DNA from: Astrobacterium formosum
GTDB lineage: Bacteria; Pseudomonadota; Alphaproteobacteria; Rhizobiales; Xanthobacteraceae
Length of the DNA: 64,000 bases
Assembly: GCA_030848545.1 (NCBI GenBank)
Contig: JAVDCA010000005.1
Span: forward strand, 186,001 to 250,000
Reading direction: 5' to 3'
Shown here: piece after piece, positions 46,239 to 54,852 of the stretch
Position numbering within the stretch: position 1 is the stretch's first letter
Layout of the letters: every line of letters starts with the position of its first letter
Made by a program: the position numbers and the translations under genes
Notes under the pieces: model-generated
Told to the model about the DNA's origin: nothing
The model's database searches: none
The model's input: only the letters and a program-made list of their open reading frames with translations

Positions 46239-47792
46239 TCAGGCATTACCGAGCGGAATGGCGACGAAGCGCGTGCCCTGGCCGGATTTCACCCGCATCA
46301 ATACGGTCTTCTTGCCGGAGCCGCGGGCGTCGGTGAGGGCCTTGCGGACCTCGGCCGGGCTGGAGACCGTCTTGCCGCCCACCTCCAGGATGACGTCGCC
46401 GGTGGAGAAGCCGTGCGTCGCCGCGGCGCCCTCGGGATCGACCCCGGTGATCACCACGCCCTCGCCGCCGGCGCCGGCGACGCTGCCGGCGGGAGCGAGC
46501 GAGAGGCCGAGGCGAGGCTCGTTGGTGGAGCGCCCGCTATCCTCGGAATCCTGGCCCTTGGAGGCCTGGCGGTCCTTCGGCAGTTCGCCGAGGGTGACGC
46601 TCACGTTGCGCTCCTTGCCGTCGGTGAAGACGCCGAGCTTGACGGTGGTGCCGGGCGCAACCGAGCTGATCCGGCGTGCCAGCATGCGGGCATCCTTGAC
46701 GGGGTTGCCATCCACCGAGACGATGACGTCACCGGACTTGATGCCGGCCTTGGCGGCCGGGCTGCCGGACTGCGGCTCGGCGACGAGCGCGCCGCGCGGC
46801 TCCTTCAGGCCCAGGCTGTCGGCGATGTCCTGTGTCACCGGCTGGATCTGCACGCCGATCCAGCCGCGGGTGACCTGGCCCTTGTCCTTGAGCTGCGCCA
46901 CCACCGTCTTGACGGTCTCGGAGGGGATCGCGAAGGCGATGCCGACGGAACCGCCGGACGGCGAGAAGATCGCGGTGTTGACGCCGATCACGTTGCCGTC
47001 GACGTCGAAGGTCGGGCCGCCGGAATTGCCCTTGTTGACCGGGGCGTCGATCTGGATGAAGTCGTCATAGGGGCCGGCGCCGATGTCGCGGCCGCGCGCC
47101 GACACGATACCGGCCGTGACCGTGCCGCCGAGCCCGAACGGATTGCCGACCGCCAGCACCCAGTCGCCGATGCGCGGGGCGGCGTCGGACAGCCGCACGA
47201 ACGGCATGCCGCTGGCGTCGTCGAGCTTGATCAGGGCGAGGTCGGTGCGCGGATCGGTGCCGATGACCTTGGCCGTATAGGTCTTGCCGGCGTCGGTGGT
47301 GACTTCCACCTTCTCGGCCTTGTCGACCACGTGATTGTTGGTGACCGCGTAGCCGTCGGCGGAGATCAGGAAGCCCGACCCCTGCCCGGTGGTGAAGTTG
47401 CGCCGGCCCGGGCCGCGCTGTCCGGGCATGTTGTCGGGGCGGCCGAAGCGGCGGAAGAACTCCTCGAACGGCGAGCCGGGGCCGAACGGATCACTGTCGC
47501 GCATGGCGCTGGCGCGCGGGCCATCGGCGCCCATGCGCACCCGCACCGACACCACCGCCGGCTTGACCTTCTCGACGATGTCGGCGAATCCGGCCGGCCG
47601 CTGCACGTTCTGCGCGTAGGCGGGAGCCGTGAGCGCGGTGAAGTTCGTCGTCGGGCCGAGGCCGGCGCCGGCCGCCAACGCGAGGGCGGCCATGCCGGCG
47701 ACACTCGACATCAGGGTGACGCGGCGGGCCGTCAGGAATCTGCGCGCCGCCGAGGTCTTGGTGGCGTTATTGGGGGTGGACGTGTCGCTCAT
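46239..47792 (-). CDS. degP: Do-family periplasmic serine protease
   Basis: A 517-residue HtrA/DegP-type protease and chaperone of the periplasm. A signal anchor or peptide lies near residues 25-60 (ending APAYAQN). The trypsin-like domain shows the catalytic triad as AVTNNHVVDKA (His), RTDLALIKLDD (Asp) and NKGNSGGPTFD (Ser). Two PDZ domains follow, the first around EPRGALVAEPQSGSPAAKAG, the second around GVVITGVDPEGAAA. A Gly/Arg-rich stretch with several Pro precedes the protease domain. The start at 47792 has GAGGAC upstream; the frame extends to 47840. Same direction as the downstream two-component genes. Confidence 0.93.
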   Translation of the reverse strand: MSDTSTPNNATKTSAARRFLTARRVTLMSSVAGMAALALAAGAGLGPTTNFTALTAPAYAQNVQRPAGFADIVEKVKPAVVSVRVRMGADGPRASAMRDSDPFGPGSPFEEFFRRFGRPDNMPGQRGPGRRNFTTGQGSGFLISADGYAVTNNHVVDKAEKVEVTTDAGKTYTAKVIGTDPRTDLALIKLDDASGMPFVRLSDAAPRIGDWVLAVGNPFGLGGTVTAGIVSARGRDIGAGPYDDFIQIDAPVNKGNSGGPTFDVDGNVIGVNTAIFSPSGGSVGIAFAIPSETVKTVVAQLKDKGQVTRGWIGVQIQPVTQDIADSLGLKEPRGALVAEPQSGSPAAKAGIKSGDVIVSVDGNPVKDARMLARRISSVAPGTTVKLGVFTDGKERNVSVTLGELPKDRQASKGQDSEDSGRSTNEPRLGLSLAPAGSVAGAGGEGVVITGVDPEGAAATHGFSTGDVILEVGGKTVSSPAEVRKALTDARGSGKKTVLMRVKSGQGTRFVAIPLGNA

Positions 47793-47993
47793 CTTTTGCA
47801 GTCCTCGAAATGCACGCGGGGGAGAATGTCGCGTGTCCAAATCCGTGATGGCGACAAGATGGGAGCGGCCGCCTTACGGCGTCCTGACGGCGGCATTAAA
47901 CCTCGGTAATGTTGCGCACCAATCCGATTTCAGTAGCGAAATCAGTGGCTTGCGCGTTCATCCCCAGATCGCACTACCGACCCGGAACGGCTC

Positions 47994-48116
47994 GTGCCCC
48001 GGGCGCGGCGCGGCATGAGCTCTTCCGCGAATGACGCGACGCAGAACCGGGCCTAGCTCCGAGCCAGGCCCCGGCTCTGCGCAGCAGCATTGCATGCTGC
48101 AGCGCGCCCGGGGCAC
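47994..48116. repeat. Long intergenic stem-loop element
   Basis: Perfect 14-bp terminal arms GTGCCCCGGGCGCG and CGCGCCCGGGGCAC enclose about 95 bp with a further GCAGCA/TGCTGC palindrome. Elements of the form 'ccccggctctgcgcagcagcat...gcgcccggggcac' are repeated between genes in Bradyrhizobium and Rhodopseudomonas. It occupies most of the 362-bp gap 47793-48154, where no gene is seen. Confidence 0.75.
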
Positions 48117-48154
48117 GAACCGAACCGATCAGTCGGGAGGAAGACGAAAAGCCC

Positions 48155-49606
48155 TCAGCCCTTCGCGGCCGCCTTGCGCTCGCCATTGGCGGCGAGGTCG
48201 GCGGCCTTCGAGAGCAGCGCCGCATAATCGTTGCCGAACACCTTGCCGCAGAAGCGCACGGCGGCCTCGACCACCGACTGGCGGTAGGTGCGGTCGGAAT
48301 TGGAGGCGGTCCGCAAGGCCTCGATCAGGCCCTGGATGTTGGTTTCGAGATAGTGCTGGGTTTCCGACCAGGCGCGCAGCGTCATCTCGTTGATGGCCAG
48401 TTCGCTGGCGAAGTTGCGGCAGGCGCCCAGGAAGGCGATCAGCGTCTCGGTGTCTTCCACATCGGTCTGGTCGAGGGTCGTGCCCGGAACCACGTCGCGG
48501 CTCGGCCGCATGCGCAGCAGCCGACGCACGCGCCCCGGCACCGATTCGACCTCGCTCTTGAGGAGGCTGGCGACGTCGGCGCGCACGGAAGCGAGCCGGC
48601 GCGCCCACGGGGTGTCGCCCGACAGGTCCATTTCGCTGCGCAACCCGCGGGCGAAATCGTGGATGTCCTTGATGAGCGTCGGGCGCGCCATGGCCTGGCC
48701 GCGCTTGAGGTCGCTCGCCAGCTGCCGCACCAGCCGCTCGAGCTCCTCCAAAACGATGTTGACCGTGAACGCATAGGTGGTGTCGGCGATGCGGGCCGGA
48801 TCGTCGGTGTTGGCCGCCTTGACGGCGAAGCGGATCAATTGCCAGGCCGCCTGCAGGCGATTCATCACCATGACGGCCGCGAAGGTGAACAAATCCCGCT
48901 GCGATGTCGTCGCGTCGAGCAGCGCCTTGATGGCCGTGAGCTGATCGTCCGACAGATTCTTGATATGGCTGGGCAGGCGTCCCGCCACGGCGGCGAGCGG
49001 CTCGCGCAATCGCAGGATGGTGGCGAGCCGATGCACGTCGTCGAGGGCGCGCGGCGTGCCGATCTGCACCGCCAGACGGCGCCTGGTCTTTTCGTCGGCG
49101 CGGGCGGCGGCCAGAGCCGCCTGGATCAGGTGGATGACCCGGTCCTGGAAGGCGCGGGCGGCGGCGTCCGCATCGGACTCCTTCTCGGCCAAAAGGTGCC
49201 GCGACACTTCGTCGGTATAGGCACTGGCCTCGGCGGCGGCGAGATCGCGGCAGATCCAGTCCCAGATGGCGGTGAGGCAGGCGCGGGAGATCCGGCCCTG
49301 ATGGGTGTATTCCGGGCTGTCGTCGACCAGGAAGGGCTCGACCGGCTGGAAGAACAGGCGGGAGGCATTGCCGACCCGATCCGGCTTGGCGGCCTTGGCG
49401 GCCGGCGCGCCCTTCTGAGGCGGCGCGCCCTTTTGAGGCGCCGCCAGGGTGTTGCGCAATTCTTCCAGGATCAGGTTGGTGCCCGGCATGCCTTCGCCGC
49501 GCAACACGCCGCGCTCGAGCTCCGCCATCAGCAGAGCACGGGCCTCCGGCTTGAGAACCTTGAGGTATTCGCGCAACTTATCAGCGTTCAATGGCTCGTT
49601 CGCCAT
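48155..49606 (-). CDS. Conserved alphaproteobacterial protein, function unknown
   Basis: A 483-residue soluble protein without signal peptide or membrane helix. It is almost entirely alpha-helical by composition, rich in Arg, Ala, Leu and Glu. After residue 45 there is a short PQKGAP duplication and a Lys/Ala linker. The body contains SRLFFQPVEPFLVDD, ISRACLTAIWDWICRDLAAA and NMTLRAWSETQHYLE-like stretches with no active-site motif I recognise. Proteins like this occur in Hyphomicrobiales genomes as hypothetical. Start may be ATG 49606 or GTG 49615. It lies downstream of the DUF1007 gene on the same strand, 200 bp away, with only a doubtful short frame between. Confidence 0.75.
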   Translation of the reverse strand: MANEPLNADKLREYLKVLKPEARALLMAELERGVLRGEGMPGTNLILEELRNTLAAPQKGAPPQKGAPAAKAAKPDRVGNASRLFFQPVEPFLVDDSPEYTHQGRISRACLTAIWDWICRDLAAAEASAYTDEVSRHLLAEKESDADAAARAFQDRVIHLIQAALAAARADEKTRRRLAVQIGTPRALDDVHRLATILRLREPLAAVAGRLPSHIKNLSDDQLTAIKALLDATTSQRDLFTFAAVMVMNRLQAAWQLIRFAVKAANTDDPARIADTTYAFTVNIVLEELERLVRQLASDLKRGQAMARPTLIKDIHDFARGLRSEMDLSGDTPWARRLASVRADVASLLKSEVESVPGRVRRLLRMRPSRDVVPGTTLDQTDVEDTETLIAFLGACRNFASELAINEMTLRAWSETQHYLETNIQGLIEALRTASNSDRTYRQSVVEAAVRFCGKVFGNDYAALLSKAADLAANGERKAAAKG

Positions 49607-49805
49607 TCGGCGCACCGTAACGTCCAGGACTCCTCCGTGATAGCCGGTGGGACCTTAAGAACTCGTTGAGCGGGGGCGCCGGGGGCCCGGAACCGTCTGA
49701 TTTCCCCGCCCCTTGAGCCGCCGGCAACGCCAACTCGGCGCGCGGGCTGCCGGTCGGGGCGGTGGCGAGGCTCGCTGCCATGACCGTCTTCCCCATGACG
49801 AAACG

Positions 49806-50465
49806 TCATGGACACTGCACCTGGATCTTGTTGGCGAACATCTCGCCGTAGGTGTCGGAGGGATCGAGCGGATTGGCGTCGAGCTGGCTCAGCCGCAACT
49901 GCTCGGCCGCGGTCGGCTGGTGGGGCAGACCGACGGAGAGCCGGCATTGCGGCGGCGCACCGGAGAGCGTGACCGGCTTGTCCTTGGCGAGTTCGAAATC
50001 GACGAAGATGGTCGGATCGTAGACTTCGATCAACATCGTCTTCGCGGCCACCGGGGTCTTGAGCGGCAGCGTGAAATGCAGCGTCAGGATGGAGTCGTTG
50101 TAGTCGAGCCAGTAGTCGACCGGGTCGGCGAACACGGCCTTGCGGCCGTCCGCCTTCGCGTAAGTGAAGAAGTCGAATTCCTTCAGCGACGTGACGTTGA
50201 CCTTGGCGAGAGGCTTGAGTTCCTCGCGGGTATACTGCCCCTTCCTGGCATGGGCGATGCCCTGGAGCGCATAGGTCGAAAACATGTCGTCGAACGCCCA
50301 GGTGTGGCGGATGGCGAACATGCGGCCGTCCGCCCCGTACTGGACCTCGGCGTGCATGGTCACCCACACATGCGGATGGGCGCTGGCGCTCACGACGAGG
50401 CGCGACAGGAGGAGAAGACCAAGACCGGCGATCGCAGCGACCCGTTTCATCGGCGACACAGCCAT
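49806..50465 (-). CDS. DUF1007 exported protein
   Basis: A 219-residue protein with a signal peptide (about residues 1-29, SASA-HPHVW). The mature N-terminus HPHVWVTMHAEVQYG, RHTWAFDDMFS and DYNDSILTLHFTLPL are characteristic of DUF1007 (ABC-type uncharacterised periplasmic component). The mature N-terminal His-x-His could bind metal. In many proteobacteria the gene precedes a nickel/cobalt exporter of the NicO/RcnA type; that partner is absent here. Start MAVSP (50465) or the ATG five codons later. Confidence 0.85.
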   Translation of the reverse strand: MAVSPMKRVAAIAGLGLLLLSRLVVSASAHPHVWVTMHAEVQYGADGRMFAIRHTWAFDDMFSTYALQGIAHARKGQYTREELKPLAKVNVTSLKEFDFFTYAKADGRKAVFADPVDYWLDYNDSILTLHFTLPLKTPVAAKTMLIEVYDPTIFVDFELAKDKPVTLSGAPPQCRLSVGLPHQPTAAEQLRLSQLDANPLDPSDTYGEMFANKIQVQCP

Positions 50466-50623
50466 AGCGCCAACTGCGGCGGAACCACGGCGGGCGGGCG
50501 GTGGGGAATGACGGTGACGGTGCGTGGCGAGTAGGGCGCAATCGCGAAAGCGTATTGCGCCGAACGAAGATAGTGGCGGATCACGCTTCGCTGATCCGCC
50601 CTACGGACCTGGAGTTGGTCCAT

Positions 50624-50968
50624 TCAATCTTTGCGATTGCGCCCGAAAGCTCCTGTCAGCTGATCGATCAGCGGCGCGACTGTATCCACCTTACATCGGT
50701 CAGCCATGATCACTACTGCAATAAGTTCGAAGGCGCCTATCACGACCGGAGCCGACCAGTTTTCCATGTTCGAAAAAATCAGCGCATCGAACAGGACGAT
50801 CAGTCCGACGAACCACAAGAATCGCTCTTCCAGGCCCTTGTTTTCGAGGTCCTGAACGCGCTGCTGCAGAATGGCTATTTGAGAATCCTTCGAGTCGACT
50901 TCCTCTGCGGAGTCGATGAGGGCCCCAATTCTAGGATCTGAATTCTGTGGTTCGCCGGTCGTATTCAT
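50624..50968 (-). CDS. Small membrane protein, probable toxin of a Panacea pair
   Basis: A 114-residue protein of no known family. Residues 1-30 are polar and acidic, 32-50 form a short coiled coil (SQIAILQQRVQDLENKG), and two transmembrane helices follow (about 53-70 and 74-92) with a short polar loop. The tail KVDTVAPLIDQLTGAFGRN is amphipathic. The ATG at 50968 lies 38 bp inside the end of the Panacea-domain gene, so the two are translationally coupled. Panacea proteins neutralise varied toxins, including small membrane proteins, encoded next to them; that is the basis for the toxin call, which is an inference. Confidence 0.6.
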   Translation of the reverse strand: MNTTGEPQNSDPRIGALIDSAEEVDSKDSQIAILQQRVQDLENKGLEERFLWFVGLIVLFDALIFSNMENWSAPVVIGAFELIAVVIMADRCKVDTVAPLIDQLTGAFGRNRKD

Positions 50969-51386
50969 CGAGAATAGCAGCGTTGGTGATTTTTGCCCCA
51001 CGAAGACCCGGCCTATAGGCGTTCGCCCACGCACCGTGATCCCAATGAGTGATGGCGACGAGACGCCCGGCACTCAGCCCTTTGGTCGCATCGGAGGCTT
51101 CCTTTAGGGTTGCGTACTCGGGCGACACAGCGTCCAGCGCCGAAACCCAATGGAAAACGTTTCTGACGCGATCACTGCCGAACGGCTTGGCGCGATGATA
51201 GACCTCCGGCAGCACGGGTCCGTAGTCCCATGCCTCGAAGTCCTCGCGAACCAGGGGCTGGCCGCGAGTCTTGCCGAGGTGGAACATGTGCGCAAGGTAC
51301 AGGATTTTTTGAATCTCCAGATTGGAGACCGTCCAGTCCCTCATCTCGCACAAAGTTCGCGCTGCTGAGAGCGCCGAAACTGCCAT
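50931..51386 (-). CDS. Panacea (DUF4065/SocA-like) domain antitoxin
   Basis: A 151-residue soluble protein, essentially one Panacea domain. The family signature is clear: WTVSNLEIQKILYLAHMFHL near residue 20, PLVREDFEAWDYGPVLPEVY near residue 45, and the helical THWDHGAWANAYRPG near the C-terminus. Panacea domains serve as antitoxins for many unrelated toxins, and SocA of Caulobacter is a member that also acts as a proteolytic adaptor. GGAGGA precedes the ATG. It is the first gene of a two-gene operon with the overlapping membrane protein gene. Base composition is lower in GC than its neighbours and an AT-rich promoter lies upstream, fitting acquisition by transfer. Confidence 0.88.
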   Translation of the reverse strand: MAVSALSAARTLCEMRDWTVSNLEIQKILYLAHMFHLGKTRGQPLVREDFEAWDYGPVLPEVYHRAKPFGSDRVRNVFHWVSALDAVSPEYATLKEASDATKGLSAGRLVAITHWDHGAWANAYRPGLRGAKITNAAILDEYDRRTTEFRS

Positions 51387-51407
51387 GCTAGTCCTCCACG
51401 GTAAGAA

Positions 51408-51435
51408 GATATAGCAATTCGACTTAAATAATCAA
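51408..51435 (-). promoter_or_regulatory. Promoter of the Panacea operon
   Basis: On the reverse strand TTGATT, a 16-bp spacer and TATATC, about 22 bp before the Panacea start. The -35 region overlaps an imperfect palindrome CTTGATTATTTAAG, a possible autoregulatory site. Confidence 0.55.
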
Positions 51436-51592
51436 GTAATCACAGTGATCTAGCTGAAAGCCAAATATCTCCAACCGCCTAAGCTTTGGCCTTGCGACGC
51501 GATTTCGTCCGGCTTTGGAAGAAACCCGGTATCATCCTCAGCCGCTTTCACGGTAGCAGCAAGCCCGCAGCAATAGTTCCGGCGAGCCCCCC

Positions 51593-52966
51593 CTACGCCG
51601 CCGGCAGCGTCAACTCCGCCCGCAGTCCGCCGATGGGCGCCGTGCCGAGGGTGAGCCGCCCGCCATAAAGCCCCGCGAGTTCGAGCACGATGGAAAGCCC
51701 CAGGCCCGAACCCGGCTTGCTTTCGTCGAGCCTATTGCCGCGCTGGGCGATCACCTGCTCGCGTTCGCGCACGTTGAGGCCCGGGCCGTCGTCGTCGACG
51801 ACGATGCGCAGATGCTGCTCGTCGCGGCCCTCGCGGGGCGCCATGACGACTTCGATGCCGACGCGCGCCTGCGCCCATTTGCAGGCGTTGTCGACCAGGT
51901 TGCCCAGCATCTCCTCGAGGTCCTGGCGCTCGCCGCGGAACTTGATGTCGGCGGGCACGTCGGTGTCGACGACGACGCCGCGGTGGCGGTAGATCTTGCC
52001 CATGGTGCGGGTGAGCGCGGTCAACACCGGCGCCACCTCGGTGACGGTGCCGACCACGGTCAGGCGGGCGGCGAGGCGGGCGCGCTCGAGATGGCGGGCG
52101 ACCTGGTCGCGCATGATGTCGGCCTGCTCGCGCACCTTGGCGGCGAGCGGATCGTCGGGGCGCGCCGCCGCCTCGTTGACCATCACGGACAACGGCGTCT
52201 TGAGCGCATGGGCGAGATTGCCCACATGGGTGCGGGCGCGCTCGACGATCTCCCGGTTGGCGTCGATGAGCGCGTTGGTCTCGCGCGCGAGCGGCGCGAT
52301 CTCGACCGGAAACTTGCCTTCGAGCCGCTCGGCACGGCCGGCCCGGATGGCGGCGAGGCCTTCGGAAATGCGCTTCAGGGGCGCAAGGCCGAAGCGGACC
52401 TGGAACATGGTGATCAGCAAAAGCACCACGGCGAGCATCACGAAGGTGATCGCCAGCGCCCGGTCGAAGGAGCGGGTCTCGTCGTCGATTTCAAGCGAAT
52501 CGCCGGCGACCGCGATGAGGAAACGGCCGTCCTCGCCGAGGTCGACGGTGCGCTCGATCAGGCGCAGGCGCTGGTCCTCGGGGCCCTGCACGTAGCTGCG
52601 CCGCGTGCCGTCGGTCGCCATCACGATGCCCTGCTCGGCGAGCGACGGCAGGCCGCCGTCCCACAAGGAACGCGACGCCCGCACCTCGGCATTGGGGACG
52701 CCGAGGCGGGTGATCTGCCAGTACCAGCCCGACAGCGGCAGTTCGAACAGGGGTTCGCGCAGGGACTGGTTGCGGTCGGTGGCGTCTTCGGGCGCGGCCA
52801 CTTCGGCAACAAGCGTGCGCAGATAGACGCCGAGCCGCCGATCGAAGGCGCGCTCGACCGCCTCGCGGTAGAGCGACGACAGGATGACGCCGGTGACCAG
52901 GAGGATCACCACGGTCCAGGCCGTGGCGGACAAAAACAGGCGCAGCGCGAGCGAGCTAGCGCGCAT
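51593..52966 (-). CDS. Sensor histidine kinase, FeuQ-like
   Basis: A 457-residue kinase with transmembrane helices near residues 12-30 and 165-185, enclosing a periplasmic sensor of about 135 residues. HAMP is followed by a HisKA of the PhoQ type (HVGNLAHALKTPLSVMVNE, His near residue 250). HATPase shows GNLVDNACKWA, DDDGPGL and GSGLGLSIV. It overlaps the response regulator gene by 11 bp. With the upstream regulator and PepSY gene, the order matches the FeuN-FeuP-FeuQ system of rhizobia, which controls cyclic glucan export and envelope functions. The feu assignment is based on arrangement and family type. Confidence 0.85.
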   Translation of the reverse strand: MRASSLALRLFLSATAWTVVILLVTGVILSSLYREAVERAFDRRLGVYLRTLVAEVAAPEDATDRNQSLREPLFELPLSGWYWQITRLGVPNAEVRASRSLWDGGLPSLAEQGIVMATDGTRRSYVQGPEDQRLRLIERTVDLGEDGRFLIAVAGDSLEIDDETRSFDRALAITFVMLAVVLLLITMFQVRFGLAPLKRISEGLAAIRAGRAERLEGKFPVEIAPLARETNALIDANREIVERARTHVGNLAHALKTPLSVMVNEAAARPDDPLAAKVREQADIMRDQVARHLERARLAARLTVVGTVTEVAPVLTALTRTMGKIYRHRGVVVDTDVPADIKFRGERQDLEEMLGNLVDNACKWAQARVGIEVVMAPREGRDEQHLRIVVDDDGPGLNVREREQVIAQRGNRLDESKPGSGLGLSIVLELAGLYGGRLTLGTAPIGGLRAELTLPAA

Positions 52967-53627
52967 CGGAGGGCGGCGTGAGCAGGTAGCCGAGCCCGCG
53001 CACGGTCTGGATCACGTCGACGCCCAGCTTGCGCCGGACGCGGCCGACGAACACCTCGATGGTGTTGGAATCGCGATCGAAGTCCTGGTCGTAAAGATGC
53101 TCGACCAGTTCGGTGCGCGACACCACCCGGCCGGCATGGTGCATCAGATAGGCGAGCAGGCGGTATTCGTGGGAGGTGAGTTTGACGGGCGTGCCGTCGA
53201 CGGCAACGCGGCCGGTGCGCGAGTCGAGCCGCACCGGCCCGCACAGGAATTCGCTCTTGGCGTGGCCGACCGAACGGCGCAACAGCGCCCGGATGCGCGC
53301 CAACACCTCTTCGAGATGGAACGGCTTGGCCACATAGTCGTCGGCGCCGGCGTCGAAACCCTGGACCTTGTCGCTCCAGCGGTCGCGGGCGGTGAGCAGC
53401 AGGACGGGCATGACCCGGCCGGAGCGCCGCCACGCCTCCAGGACCGAGATGCCGTCCATCCTGGGCAGGCCGATATCCAGGATGATGGCGTCATAGGGCT
53501 CGGTTTCGCCGAGGAAATGCGCTTCCTCACCATCGAAGGCACGGTCGACCGCGTAGCCGGCGTCGGTCAACGCGCTCGCCAATTGCCGGTTGAGGTCGGG
53601 ATCGTCTTCGACGACGAGCAGGCGCAT
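52956..53627 (-). CDS. OmpR-family response regulator, FeuP-like
   Basis: A 223-residue regulator starting MRLLVVEDDPDLNRQLA. The receiver has Asp pair EDD, phosphoacceptor Asp in IILDIGLPRMDG (about residue 51) and Lys in VAKPFHLEEVLARI. The C-terminal winged helix ends VGRVRRKLGVDVIQTVRGLGYLL, close to PhoP/FeuP proteins. It lies between the PepSY-protein gene (34 bp upstream) and its kinase gene (11 bp overlap), so all three are one operon. Confidence 0.9.
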   Translation of the reverse strand: MRLLVVEDDPDLNRQLASALTDAGYAVDRAFDGEEAHFLGETEPYDAIILDIGLPRMDGISVLEAWRRSGRVMPVLLLTARDRWSDKVQGFDAGADDYVAKPFHLEEVLARIRALLRRSVGHAKSEFLCGPVRLDSRTGRVAVDGTPVKLTSHEYRLLAYLMHHAGRVVSRTELVEHLYDQDFDRDSNTIEVFVGRVRRKLGVDVIQTVRGLGYLLTPPSDAR

Positions 53628-53661
53628 CTTTTCTCAATCGCTCCCGGGCCGCCGGAATGCC

Positions 53662-54000
53662 CTAGCGGCCGATCACAGTGCCGCTGTGGGCATCGACCGT
53701 CACCCGCGCCACTTTGCCATCACGCAGCAGCACTGTCAGCAGATAGACGAGCTTTCCGCCGCGTTCGCACAGGCTCGCGCGCACCACCTCGGCGCGGCGG
53801 ACCTTGGCGGCCCGGATCGCCCTGGCGAGCGGCACCACCTGACGGGAAGCGATCTTGGCGCGCCGCTCCTCCGGCGACAGGCAGCGGTTGCGTTCGGCGC
53901 CGGCTGCCGGCGAGGCGGCAACCGGCGGCCAGGCGGCCACCGCCGACCAGGCGGCCACGATGACGAGTCCGGCGATGACGGCAAGACGGGCGGAGAGCAT
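53662..54000 (-). CDS. PepSY-domain periplasmic protein, FeuN-like
   Basis: A 112-residue exported protein. Signal peptide about residues 1-35. A conserved Cys lies in NRCLSPEERRAKI, and a PepSY-type domain fills the rest (VVPLARAIRAAKVRRAEVV, LVYLLTVLLRDGKVARVTVD, AHSGTVIGR). In rhizobia, FeuN is a small periplasmic PepSY protein encoded next to feuP and restrains FeuQ. Position and size here fit that role (inference). First gene of the three-gene signalling operon. Confidence 0.8.
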   Translation of the reverse strand: MLSARLAVIAGLVIVAAWSAVAAWPPVAASPAAGAERNRCLSPEERRAKIASRQVVPLARAIRAAKVRRAEVVRASLCERGGKLVYLLTVLLRDGKVARVTVDAHSGTVIGR

Positions 54001-54076
54001 CGGTTCCTCAGCGGGACGATGTCTTGGTAGGACCGTACTGCGTCAATACTGGGGCAAGATACCCTTGGGGAAGTCG

Positions 54077-54763
54077 TCAGGGAGGCAAGTCCTCGAAGCC
54101 GGAAAAGCTCGCGAACCCGTCCAGGGGCTCGCGCTCGCTGCGCCAGGAATTGACCGGCGCCGCCTCGTCGGCGTGACCGAGCGCGATGGCGCAGAACAGC
54201 ATATGGGTCTCGGGCAGCTTCAGGAACTCCGACACGGTCCGGTGCCACAGGGTCCAGGCCTCCTGGGGGCAGGTATGCAGGCCATAGGCGCGGGCGAGCA
54301 GCATGACGGTCTGGATGAAGGCGCCCAGATCCGCCCATTGGGGCGGCCCGAGGCTGCGGTCGACCGACACGAACAGGCCGACGGGCGCACCGAACAGTTC
54401 GAAATTGCGGGCGAACTGGGCGAGCCGCGCCGGGCGGTCCATGCGGGCGATGCCGACGGCGTGGTGGAGCGCGGCGCCGACTGCGAAGCGGCGGGTCCGG
54501 TAGGGTTCGTTCAGGGGGGAAGGATAGGCCGCGTATTCGGCGCCCTCCCCGTGCGGCAATGCGCCGTGACGGGGGCGGATGAGGCTCTTGAGCGCCTCGA
54601 GGCGGGGACCCGCGAGGGCGTCGACGCGCCACGGCTGCAGGTTGCCGCCGGAGGGCGCGCGCGCGGCGCGGTCGAGAATATCGCGGACTGTGGGGAGGGG
54701 AACGGGGGTGGGAAGGAAGGCCCGGCAGGAATACCGGGAGGCGACGGCATCACGCACGTCCAT
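54077..54763 (-). CDS. Nitroreductase-family protein
   Basis: A 228-residue FMN-dependent oxidoreductase of the nitroreductase family. The N-terminus MDVRDAVASRYSCRAFLPTP holds the Arg-Ser-type FMN phosphate site (SRYSCRAF), and RAARAPSGGNLQPWRVDAL is the hallmark SGGNxQPW segment. FCAIALGHADEAAPVNSWR near residue 195 matches the GYPD-like region. These enzymes use NAD(P)H to reduce nitro-aromatics or quinones. It stands at the border of the phage-like module with no operon partner of clear relation. Confidence 0.9.
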   Translation of the reverse strand: MDVRDAVASRYSCRAFLPTPVPLPTVRDILDRAARAPSGGNLQPWRVDALAGPRLEALKSLIRPRHGALPHGEGAEYAAYPSPLNEPYRTRRFAVGAALHHAVGIARMDRPARLAQFARNFELFGAPVGLFVSVDRSLGPPQWADLGAFIQTVMLLARAYGLHTCPQEAWTLWHRTVSEFLKLPETHMLFCAIALGHADEAAPVNSWRSEREPLDGFASFSGFEDLPP

Positions 54764-54852
54764 TTTTCAGAATCTCCGCAAACCAAACGACGGAGACAGT
54801 GGAGCGGAAACGGGCACGAGGAAAGCGCCCGCCTCCATTTTTTGACGCAGCG

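Noticed and set aside
46224-47909. A 561-codon + strand frame
   Set aside because: Antisense to the Do-family protease with its complete catalytic triad; no homology features of its own.
49581-49796. A 71-codon - strand frame between the DUF1007 gene and the next gene
   Set aside because: Considered as a NicO exporter remnant, but no membrane helices or HxxxD-type motifs are present.
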